A DNA stretch of 64,000 nucleotides from Aptenodytes patagonicus (lineage: Eukaryota > Chordata > Aves > Sphenisciformes > Spheniscidae), in NCBI RefSeq assembly GCF_965638725.1, contig NC_134982.1:42398799-42462798 (forward strand), in the 5' to 3' direction. Position 1 is the first letter of the stretch, and every line of letters starts with the position of its first letter. Shown here one piece after another: positions 1 to 8,720 of the stretch. A program made the translations under genes and the position numbers. Under the pieces are notes generated by a model. That model had not been told where the DNA came from. It saw nothing but the letters and a program-made list of their open reading frames with translations, and searched no databases.

Positions 1-2083
1 AGTGAGTACCTCTGTAAGCACAGTGCATGAAGTTGAACTTAAATGTGGTGTGGCAGGTTGTTGCAAAATTAGAGCTAAGGAGAAGGCCCATATATGGATT
101 TAGGTCTGAGAGTCAGTTCAAAGCAAAGAGCTAAAGAGAGTCAAGAAAATCTGGCAGAGTAACAGGGAGACTAGCACAGACATTGGGGAAAAAAAAACCC
201 AAACAACAAAAAAAATCACTGGTCTAAAGCTGCAAACACCTGGACTTCACCTTATCCTATACAGAGAGCAAGTTCTTGTGCAAGACCAGTGACATTTGGC
301 TAATTCGACTTAAGTCCCCAGATCCGCCAAGTCCCTGTTATAAAGCACAGTGAGGGACTCTCCCCGCAGGACCCAAGGAGGCTCCTGCCTGGACTACACT
401 TCTCAGCACGTCACACGCCACCCACTGCAGTGGTAATTGGCATGAAAAGTAGCAAAAACTTACTTTCCCCTTAAAACTGCTGAGCTAGAGCTATAAATAT
501 ACTCCATTATAAGATCTCCAGAGCAGAATGCTACCATTTATTATTGAATGCTCACTTTTCAGAATAGAACGCTGCTTTAAAAACACACGGACGTGTTTTA
601 GCTATGTTAATACATAGTTTGCCCCACTTACAACTGCCAAGAGGACAGTTTCAAGCTGCCATGTGGTTTCAGCACATCCATCAGGCTTTACGGATGGCTG
701 AATTCAGCCACCCAATTATGCTGCTTTGCAATTACAGTCAAGTCCCAAATGGATGCTGATATTCTTTAACTCTTGAGCTTTTAGTAAAAAGCAGTCAACG
801 TTTACAGAGAAAATAATGGATTACACACTAATACCATTTCAAACTTTTAACTTCTTTCTTCCCAAAATTGTTTATGCTTTCGTTGTATTAAAATGAAACT
901 TAAACTGAATATAACTAACTGAAGAATCTGAAATCTTAGTGGTGATACTAACTTTTGCCATTCTCAATACAGCAAAAAAGATGCAGTCATGCAGTCTCTG
1001 TACAAGCAATTACAGGATTCCTTGTATTATTTTATTTTTCTAGCGTTATAATTAAGTACTGCACTAATATGCAGTAATTTACGCTAATAGATGAAGGGCT
1101 AACCCATCCTTCGTATTCACTTTGTTTAATGTGAAAGACAGAAACAGTATCTTAGGAAATTTTTTACAGTAGACCAAGAGATAAGGTTAAGCCTTTACTA
1201 AATGAAAATTTACTTAGTTTTTCTACACCTAACAAGGTTTAGAATTTACTTTTATGATTTGTACATGCATGTAAATTTATGCAGATTTTCTGAAACAGTC
1301 TAAAAACTCATCAAAGACATACTTTCAGAGCTACTGTGGATTGCACTTAATTCAGCAACACACATACACACTCCCAAGCTGATCAGAGCAGTTATCACAA
1401 CACCATACCTATAAGGTATGGGCATTTACCGATCTATTGGTATCCACTTCTATTTGTAACAAATAACAAACCTTTCACACATAATAGTGTCTGTACCAGA
1501 GTTTATAATAATAGTAGAGTTACATTAATGAAGTACATTGCAGAAACCTAGAACAAAAAAGAAAATGAAGACCACTTGAAATTCAAAACATAATTTTAAA
1601 ATATTAAGATAAAAGGACCTCAGTTAAAATCTTTTAATTAGTTGCATTTTTTTAAATACATACACAAGATTATACCTTTGATTTGTAACACATAAGAGAA
1701 ATAACTTATCACACAAAGAATGTGCATATCGTTTTAATCATAAAAGTTTCAAACTTTCAAAAACATAGTCCTCAAAATTGCATGGTAACACAGCCTGTGT
1801 ACATACGAACATTATACACAAACATAAAATTAAGAATAGATTAGCAAGCTTATTAAAATGTCTGGTTTTCCAATTTGTAGTGTTTCCATTAATACAGATT
1901 ATCACCTCCTCCTATCTCTGCACTGAGAGTAAGTGTTAAACAACTATATCCTCCCACAGAACCAAGCACTATTGTTAGTAATTATGGTAAGCAGAAATCT
2001 GGAGGTGTTAGATGTCGTAATGGATGAAGTAGCACACATTATTTTGTATTCTTGAAGCATTTCTGCTCCACCATGACCTCATT
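1..2083. other. AT-rich flank, no gene recognised
   Basis: No reading frame longer than about 60 codons and no recognisable exon was found on either strand. Short A-rich runs occur near position 188. It lies downstream (3') of the terminal exon of the minus-strand decayed gene and may contain its old 3' UTR, but I could not identify a clear polyadenylation site for that gene. Confidence 0.5.
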
Positions 2084-2207
2084 CTATGTCTCCAAACAGC
2101 ACTGAAGTATTTCCTCCGTTGAGTCATCAAAATAGACATAGTGCATTTCTTCTTTCTTAGGTACCGAAGTCCATCTTCCGGATTCCCTATGGTATATTCT
2201 ACAATAT
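2084..2207 (-). pseudogene. Decayed gene: terminal exon with TAG stop
   Basis: Using the acceptor TTTATAATAG (AG at 2209-2208), the phase-2 junction with the preceding exon gives LLYCRIYHRESGRW, then a VPKKEEMHYVYFDD block and a final CCLET before TAG at 2086-2084. The order YxRxYxxxSxRW, then K...YxYxxDL, then end is the usual C-terminus of the family. A second AG at 2220-2219 would give another frame, open to 2008, that does not match. Confidence 0.68.
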
Positions 2208-3068
2208 CTATTATAAAGCTGAAGTGGGAGAAAAATATTTTATGAATAACAAAATCCATTCAGTTATACACTAGATCACTGAAAACAGTTGATTTTTTTA
2301 CTTTGCTTTTGCAGTCCTTATCTAGCAGTCCATTACACACACATTGACATCAGTAAGGAATTTGTTCCTTATCCCTTCAGTTTCCAAATGAAGGGTACAA
2401 GGCTTTTTAATTTAAATCAGTCAAGAATCAGGCCACCGTCACTGATTCACTTCCTTGTTTATATCGCAAGACTGCTGTGAAGAAGCATTAGTTAAAGTAT
2501 GTAAATATACACCAAAAGGAAATCGCATGGTCACAGAATTCCATTCTCTACCATCCTTATCCTAAATGAAAATTAATGCTATTGTACATAAAATCCATGC
2601 TCTTACATATAAGGAAGTACTCTTGAGACTGACCTCTGTCCTTCCCTAGAAAATGAGAAAGCATTCTCAAAAGTAGTCTAAGGTGGCACTTAGCAATAAG
2701 CGCAAACATTTCAAGACGTTCTAAACACAACATAAAATATGCTCATTTACAAAAACAATCATCCCACCCTCATACTACAATAGGAAGGAAAACAAATTAG
2801 TCACATTTATTACTTCTCTGTATCAGTCCTTAATGATTGTAAGTAAAATCATACTGAAACTAGAGGTAGGCTATACAGCTATTTACATAGGGAAAGAGTT
2901 CCAACATGGGTTTGCTGATACGGAAATTGTAAAGAAATCTCAACTTTGTCTTAGCTAACATTGGACTGACAGCATGCACCTAGCATTAAATACTATTATT
3001 TTCCCTTCAGAGAAATTACAATAAATAAATTACACTTAAAAAGAGGAAAAATAAGGTGACAGACTTAC

Positions 3069-3233
3069 AATAATTGATTCTGTTTATTGTGCATAGTTTG
3101 CCGATTCAAGTGCATATTGTAACCAATTGCTGCTAAAAAACATCTCGTTCTGTAAACGGGGTAGGTGTACTCAAACCACTTGGTAGCATACATACACAAG
3201 TGCTGCTGGAACTGCTCCAGATCAAATGCAGAT
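3069..3233 (-). pseudogene. Decayed gene: DLEQFQQHLCMYA exon, frame intact
   Basis: The 165-base exon lies between a TTTTCATTAAG acceptor and a GTAAGT donor and is open throughout. It reads SAFDLEQFQQHLCMYATKWF, then EYTYPVYRTRCFLAAIGYNM and HLNRQ. These match the family's LExFxNHxLMYA..RFxYxPPVYxAR..LAAIDYN stretch in order and spacing. Confidence 0.75.
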
Positions 3234-3566
3234 CTTAATGAAAATAAATACACAGTTTGATTTTAAGAATTTTGACATTACTTAACATATCAGGAACACT
3301 TTCACCATATTAAATATGTATTAATAAAACACAAGTAGAAGTTTTTATCAATTTAACATTTTTTCCTTAAGGTTACTCTAGAATTAAAATCAAAGTAGCT
3401 TCAATTGTTACATAACTTCATACTATGCAACAAAAGAGAATGAATAATTCAGCATATGTGAGATAAATTTTTCTTGGCATATCAATTGCATTTACTTCTA
3501 ATAAGGAAGAGAATTAATTTGGAGAAACACAGACAAACTAATATCCACAAATGAAGCCCATTATAC

Positions 3567-3767
3567 CTAAACTGTAGACAGTATGGGATGTTTCTCAGAA
3601 ACTTTTTATCCAAAATTTTTCAGCACATTTCAGTGTGAGGTTTGCTTCCACTCCTTCTCTCTTTCATCCATGTGAGGACCATGTTTGCACTGTCCCTCAA
3701 TGATGCCATTTCCACTAGCCCACTGATGTTGATTGACCGCATGATGAACTAAGCCACACCACATTCT
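3567..3767 (-). pseudogene. Decayed gene: WCGLVHHAVNQHQW / CKHGP exon, broken
   Basis: The acceptor is ACATTGTAG and the donor GTATAA. The first frame reads RMWCGLVHHAVNQHQWASGN, then a GQCKHGPHMDEREKEW block, and stops at TGA 3632-3630. After that the homologous sequence resumes one base out of frame as LKILDKKFLRNIPYCLQF. The switch is explained by one extra A in the A5 run at 3616-3620. The last two bases pair with the next exon to give the Arg of FRSAFDLEQF. The clustered His and Cys residues suggest a zinc-binding element (inference). Confidence 0.72.
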
Positions 3768-3855
3768 CTACAATGTTAAGAAACCATTATAATAAAACAT
3801 AATTTATTGCAGTAAAATCATTAGAATATTAAATTTTGACACAATAATAACTTAC

Positions 3856-3914
3856 AATGAATTTTTCATATGAACTAGCTTCCTTTCAGCAAAAGCAGAA
3901 GTAACTGACAATGT
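3856..3914 (-). pseudogene. Decayed gene: DIVSYF exon with in-frame TGA
   Basis: The 59-base exon has a GTAAGT donor and an AGTGCTCAG acceptor whose pyrimidine tract is poor because the LTR edge begins 20 bases upstream. It reads (D)IVSYFCFC, then TGA at 3888-3886, then KEASSYEKFI. It joins in phase to RMWCGLVHH of the next exon. In the family as I remember it, the stop position is normally a second Cys. Confidence 0.68.
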
Positions 3915-3933
3915 CTGAGCACTACTGTAACAG

Positions 3934-4388
3934 TGTCGTGGGAGAATTACTGAGAGGAGTCATCACTGTGGGGTTAACCAAAGTTTTTATTAAACAATGA
4001 TTAGATGGCGGTCAAACAATCTACTGCTTACTACATGTCAAATAATTAGCTTATTTACAATGTACTTTTAGATCTTCTAGATCATCTCTCATTGTAGACA
4101 TCAGATACCTTGAGGGGTAACCTTGAGAGGCGTCCCTGCTCAAGAAGAGATTGCCGTGCAGCCCGCTGCCCTGCAGGAGAGCTCCATGGGCTCTGGTGGC
4201 TGCAGATATTTGTAGCGTAAAGTGATTGGCTTGCAGTCAAACTCCCCTTTGGTGTATGTGCAGGTGTGCAACCGTAGCAATTTTTAGTTCCGTCTGGTTC
4301 CAGCTCAGACAGGTATTGTGCTTTTGGCTCAGAGCGTTAGTTCCTGATAAGATGTGACTTAGCACAAGTTCGCAAGGTTTGCACAACA
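3934..4388 (-). mobile_element. Solo LTR of an endogenous retrovirus, antisense
   Basis: On the minus strand it begins TGTTGTGC and ends CCCACGACA, near-perfect short inverted ends of the usual LTR TG...CA type. An AATAAA signal lies near the end (minus 3991-3986, in GTTTAATAAAAAC). Length is 455 bp. There are no gag, pol or env sequences, so only the LTR remains. I see no convincing target-site duplication, so the boundaries carry some doubt. It lies within an intron of the decayed minus-strand gene, with its edge 20 bases upstream of the next exon (3914). Confidence 0.65.
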
Positions 4389-4464
4389 GGGTTGATTTCC
4401 GTCAGGCGTATTTGTCAGTGATGCCTGAACCAAAGTACTGTTAACTCAGTCAGAGTGGGTGCAC

Positions 4465-4504
4465 CTATTGCAAACAGACGGTGACAATCTTTCTGTTTGC
4501 TAGC
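4465..4504 (-). pseudogene. Decayed gene: 40-base SKQKDC exon
   Basis: A tiny exon between a TTGCTTTTCAG acceptor and a GTGCAC donor encodes ASKQKDCHRLFAI with one base left over. That G combines with AC from the next exon to make the Asp of DIVSYF, so the phases agree. The block matches the family position directly after KNLG. Confidence 0.68.
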
Positions 4505-5164
4505 CTGAAAAGCAAATGTATGCAGAACTACTAAGTATAAAACTATATATACACGCACCACATTTTTTGATGTTAAAGAAACGTCACTGAATAATCTGAA
4601 GACTGATGCTTTCTGTTTTATGAAAAAATGTGCTGTGCCTTCCTGCATTTGTACCATAGCTGTCAAATTCCCAAACGATCTTTGTAAGAAATAGCAAAGC
4701 AAGGACAGTGGCGATGCAATTCTCCTCTTGTTGGCCGTGCATTGTGGTCTATTTAGAAAAATCTTAGGCCATGGGAAATCGCTAAGATTGATGTGCCCAT
4801 TTTTCCGTGCACTTGTTTCCACCCTCCCAAAGTGGAGGACAATTAGTATCAAATGTGAGGGGTTTTCACACAAAATACTATACTTAAGTCAATAGCATTA
4901 AAATCAATTGGACTTGTCCATAAAGCTGTAACAAATTACAATAGTTGAGGGGCACAGAACAAACAAAGATCATCACGCATATTTTGCAAAGGTGACCATG
5001 AAGACATTAACAATTATATTTCACACCTGGTGAACTGGATCTAAATTGAAAGATTCTAACCTTTTAGTTATTTATTAAGGCAAGCTTAATGTAATAGAAG
5101 TTTGTTATATCACTTTAGAAAGCTACAAAGATATATTATTCTGTACTCGTTACAGAAGAACTAC

Positions 5165-5241
5165 CTCAATCAAATTGTTTCCAAGATTTTTGACACCAAC
5201 CCAGATGTCATGGGAATGGATTACCCAGGGAAATTTCTTTT
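5165..5241 (-). pseudogene. Decayed gene: HDIW/VKNLG exon
   Basis: The 77-base exon lies between an ATCCACAG acceptor and a GTAGTT donor. It reads KKFPWVIHSHDIWVGVKNLG and ends NNLIE in phase 0, which is the phase the next exon needs. The H.HD.W...KNLG block is the most recognisable signature of the uncharacterised family. Confidence 0.7.
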
Positions 5242-6185
5242 CTGTGGATAACAGATATATAATTCTTAGATTATTTAATTATGGTGTATTTTCTACAGTT
5301 TATTCTCATGCCCTGTGTGAAATTTCACAAAAGAACATTTTCTGAAATAATTTATTATAATTAGCCCCAAATTACAGCAAGTAAGTATGCTTGGCTGACA
5401 ACTCAGTAATCACTCCCAAAAGCTACCGTACACTATCACGTGTAATACTAATACCAATGCCTGCCTTATAAGCTTTGACAATGTGTATAAGTACCTAAGG
5501 TAAACATTTTAAATACATTTTATTATGCTGTTTAAATAAGAATAGCAATTTAATATTCAGTCCTCTTCAAAAGGCATGCATGAAGTCATACACAGTATAT
5601 TGTCAGTTAATTGCACCATTCTAAATAACTACTTTTGCAACTTCTAAGTACATTAGTAGTTTTGTAACAATTTTCAGTACTTTCAGAACAGAACTTTGTG
5701 TTATGACTGATTTTCACTTGTACCCAATACTAAAATGAAAAAAAAACCCAACCCAAACCAAGCCAAAAATCTGTTTGCCAGACATTTAATCTGTTGAGTA
5801 ATTTTGGCATGATTAATGACATTTTAAAGGTGTTTCTTTTAGGTCTAATTCACCAAAACCTCTTTACAAAATTCAAACTTCATATATAGCTGGAAATATT
5901 TAATTCACTGTATTAGCTGACTGAAGTTAAATTCGCTGCTTTTAAAAAATTTGAAACAAACTTGTACACTGAACAAATTGCACAGGACAAAGTAAGAAGG
6001 CAGTGAGCCTGAAAAGTTAGGCTGCCAACTACATAAAGCCGGCTTATTCCTTTCGAGCAAGGCAAATGGGCATAAATTAAAAATTCTGGGTTATGCTGAA
6101 CATAACAATCAAAGCTATTTTGAAAAAAACAATTTGGATTTTTCGGCTAAAAATATCTCCCAGTGCCCACCAAGAGATATAATAC

Positions 6186-6658
6186 CTTTCCTCATATTTG
6201 TATTTTTGCTTTTTTAATATCCAGAATGCATCAGCTTGCTTCAATAATTTTTGGACACCATACATCATAAAACAGTGTCTGTACAGTCTATAAGGTGAAT
6301 GAAAACCTGGAACAGCACAGCCATATAACCCAGTTAGACTAAATAATGCTGGTTTCAGTTAACTTTTTCCACTTAATATATCGGCTTTTAAGAAGGCCCC
6401 ATAAAATCTCCCATATCTAATTAGTTTTCTGATTTGGAGTTTAACACACTGAACCTTCAAATAAATCTGTGGAGGCCCAGATTTGTGAAAGACTACAATC
6501 TTTTAATACAACAATCACATTGAAGTGCCATATGACTTCACAGGCTCTTGTCTTCTCCTTATTTATACAAAAAAATTTACCGAGTTGAAGCCCAAGCCAG
6601 AAGTAAAGCATCATTCATTTTCTCAACAAATGCAACAAAGCAGACCAATTCTTCAGTA
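6186..6658 (-). other. Two possible minus-strand exons of unclear membership (6658-6581 and 6287-6186)
   Basis: Segment 6658-6581 has an AAG acceptor and a GTAAAT donor and is open in one frame (EELVCFVAFVEKMNDALLLA). Segment 6287-6186 has a TTATAG acceptor and a GTATTA donor and is open as FMMYGVQKLLKQADAFWILK. Both lie on the right strand and in the right order to belong to the central part of the decayed gene. I could not match either to a family block, and their phases do not join unaided. Confidence 0.25.
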
Positions 6659-7275
6659 CTTTGAAGATGGTATTTTAGACCTACCTCATGCTATTACATC
6701 CTCTTTTTTCTGGGCATGCACTGGAGTAAAAAGAACTACTGAAAGGAAAAAAAACAACCTACGTGAATTCAACGTTTATGTAGTTACTGTAATAAATTAC
6801 TTTCTCGGAATCCTAAAAAAGTTTTGGCAAGTATGCTGCACCGGAGCCAACTGGAGCTGCTAACACAATGCGTGCTGTGTTTCTTTCGCCTGCAAAGGCA
6901 TTCAGTTCAGAATTCTGCAGTTACGGTGGCTTGCCATCCGACAGCACCACGAGATCCTCGCTTAGGCTACCTACCTAAATTCGTCTCGTAACAAAGTAGC
7001 CAGTACACAGTCCAGAAGGTAACGTTATAATGATGAAAAAAAGAAAATCACAGGAACTGGGAATGCAGGACATCCTGGATTCTAGTTCCAGGCTACGTGC
7101 TCTACATGACCTCCGATCAGAGGAATACGAGTCTAAACTTGCATTCATAGTAAGTGAAAACAAAAATAAAGCATGCATGTAGAAAAATATAGGAGCAAGG
7201 TTAAAGAGGTACTCATAAACACCTAAAAATATTATTTCGGTGAATATATGGAAAACAATGTAACAAAGCAAGAAG

Positions 7276-7408
7276 TTAGCTTTCAGCAGTAGCTGCTGAA
7301 GAGATTTCCGACACTGCTTCTTCAGCTTCTAATACTGAGCTTCCAGCAGTGTCTTGCTTCACTTGGGATTGCTTGCAGACATCACCTCCATGTTTGTATT
7401 TGTCATAT
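7276..7408 (-). pseudogene. Decayed gene: second coding exon, ending at TAA
   Basis: The acceptor TTTGTTTAG ends at 7409 and the exon continues the upstream frame in phase 2, giving DLYDKYKHGG across the junction. The frame stays open for 43 further codons, rich in Glu, Ala and Ser, and ends at TAA 7278-7276. Either this is the end of a short product, or the exon once ended earlier. A GTGATG donor-like site lies just after the KYKHG codons, and the sequence up to the stop would then be intronic. I cannot decide between these. Confidence 0.55.
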
Positions 7409-7492
7409 CTAAACAAATACGACAAAATTTAACTACCAAAAAGGCAAGAGCCAACATAAAACACGTCTCTGCTTTAAGGTTAGTTTACTTAC

Positions 7493-7739
7493 AAATCCAG
7501 CAAAAAATCGGCAACTTCAGCACGTGAGAACACATTCAGTGCTTCTCTAAGGGACATCCACCTTTCTGTTTGTTCTTTTATACATATCCTTGACTGAGCC
7601 CTTCTTCTCTCCAGACTCTTTCTCCTCCTTTTTTTTTCCTGAAGGAGAATATACAGTGGGTCTACCGGACCTTCTTGGTGGTGGTGAAGGTAACGATGAA
7701 GCAGACGATGATGACATTGCAAGCTTTCAAATGAGACAA
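7493..7739 (-). pseudogene. Decayed gene: N-terminal exon with start codon and a frameshift
   Basis: The acceptor (minus AATTTAG) precedes 7739 and a GTAAGT donor follows 7493. The probable ATG is at 7717-7715, with G at -3 and an in-frame stop shortly upstream. The first residues are Ser- and Pro-rich (MSSSSASSLPSPPPRRSGRP). The frame then meets TAG unless one base of the A9 run at 7629-7637 is skipped. With that skip the exon continues as a basic stretch (KKRRRKSLERRRAQSR), then an ERWMSLREALNVFSRAEV segment and ADFLLDL at the donor. This basic, then WxxLRxxL, then AxFLLDLY order matches the N-terminal part of the family as I remember it. Confidence 0.6.
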
Positions 7740-7993
7740 CTAAATTATGCATAGTTAATGCTTTGTAAAACAACTTGTTTTGGAATAATGCATTAATTTG
7801 TACATGGCAACCAAATACAGCAGTTATGGTTCAGAATTATAATGGGCTCTTCACATTCAGCCTGCAGATTTGCTATACACACGTGCTTATCTTTTAAAGC
7901 TATGTGGCTTAACATCTAGCATGAATATTAAAATAATAAAGGTATAAACGGCTACTTTCATCTATAAACTAACTATTGCTGCTGCTTTTGCTC

Positions 7994-8634
7994 GTTTACC
8001 TGTCAAAGAAGGGAATGGCAGACAGAAAATAAGTGCAATTTGAGTGTGACAGGAACACCACAACGCAGGGGTGCCCTCAGTTGCCCTGATTTAACTCTGT
8101 TGGAGCCACCTCAGACGCTCTCAGCCCTGTCCCGACCTCTTTGAACTGCATCATGAGGCGACTTTCCCAAACCTCGACAGGTGAGACCCCCGAAGGAGGG
8201 CTCGGCCCCAGCTGACGAGGAGGAGGTGTAAGGGACCGCGCCCTCCCGGGTGTGACTACCGGCCATCAGGTCCCCCCGCGTTCGCCGGCAGGAGAGGCCG
8301 GCCGACACCTCCCCCGCCCGCCTCGCTTCAGAACGAGTTGCACCCTCGGGAGGAACGCCGCTCCACTTGAGCGAGCGGCCGGGGCCATCTTACAACCGCC
8401 TCCCCCCGCTCCTGGGGCCCGGCCGCGACCATTTCCGAGGGAGAAAGCGGGGCCGCCGCCGCTCCGCGCCCCCCGCGAGGTGGCTGAGGCGGGCGGGAGG
8501 CCGGGCCGCGCCCGCCCCGCCGCCGCCGCCCCGCCCCACCGCGTTACCCGCGGCTCCCCGCGGGCCGCTGACCCGGAAGCGCTCTGCCCGCCCGGCCCGG
8601 CGCGGCGCGGCAGGGCCGGCTGCGGAGGTGGAAG
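7994..8634. promoter_or_regulatory. Bidirectional CpG-island promoter, PTAR1 and the minus-strand gene
   Basis: GC content and CpG density rise sharply from about 8100 and stay high to about 9050. No TATA box is seen. Useful motifs are GCCATCTT at 8384-8391 (YY1 site, antisense), an ETS-type CCGGAAG at 8573-8579, several CCGCCC boxes, and AAGATGGC at 8632-8639 overlapping the PTAR1 start codon. On the minus strand a GTAAAC donor at 7999-7994 could end a non-coding first exon spliced to 7739. Both genes would then start within about 600 bases of each other. Transcription start sites are inferred. Confidence 0.7.
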
Positions 8635-8720
8635 ATGGCCGAGTCGCCGGAGGAGGTGGCGGTGCTGGTGCAGCGGGTGGTGAAGGACATTCGCAACGCC
8701 TTCCAGCGCAACCCCCACAT
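8635..8720 (+). CDS. PTAR1: PTAR1 coding exon 1
   Basis: The ATG sits in GAAGATGG, a fair Kozak context with G at +4. It encodes [20 protein letters not shown] and on to NPH, with two bases carried to exon 2. The donor is GTGAGT at 8721. The start is chosen because it matches the conserved N-terminus and the next exon joins in phase. Confidence 0.95.

Larger units (their letters stand above)
2084..7739 (-). pseudogene. Decayed gene of an uncharacterised vertebrate protein family, divergent from PTAR1
   Basis: Eight minus-strand segments with good splice sites read as parts of one protein: 7739-7493, 7408-7276, 5241-5165, 4504-4465, 3914-3856, 3767-3567, 3233-3069 and 2207-2084. The C-terminal six join in phase. 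They carry the conserved blocks I remember from long, unnamed fish and amphibian hypothetical proteins: an HSHDIWVGVKNLG-like block, an SKQKDC block, DIVSYF, MWCGLVHHAVNQHQW, a CKHGP..REKEW block, KILDKKFL, DLEQFQQHLCMYA, PVYRTRCFLAAIGYN and YHRESGRW. The function of that family is unknown to me. The conserved His, Cys and Trp residues suggest a metal-binding fold, and the family may be transposase-derived (inference only). Disablements are TGA at 3886-3888, TGA at 3630-3632, an extra A in the A5 run at 3616-3620 and an extra A in the A9 run at 7629-7637. The central part of the protein between 5242 and 7275 is not convincingly found. Assembly error could explain the homopolymer shifts but less easily the stops. 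Confidence 0.72.

Noticed and set aside
2008-2259. The 83-codon minus frame as the terminal exon reading
   Set aside because: The frame entered from the acceptor at 2209-2208 gives the homologous YCRIYHRESGRW ending. The longer frame matches nothing in the family.
4415-4873. Minus-strand 152-codon frame
   Set aside because: Only the part inside 4504-4465 is explained by a real exon block (SKQKDC). The rest is intron read through and shows no recognisable domain.
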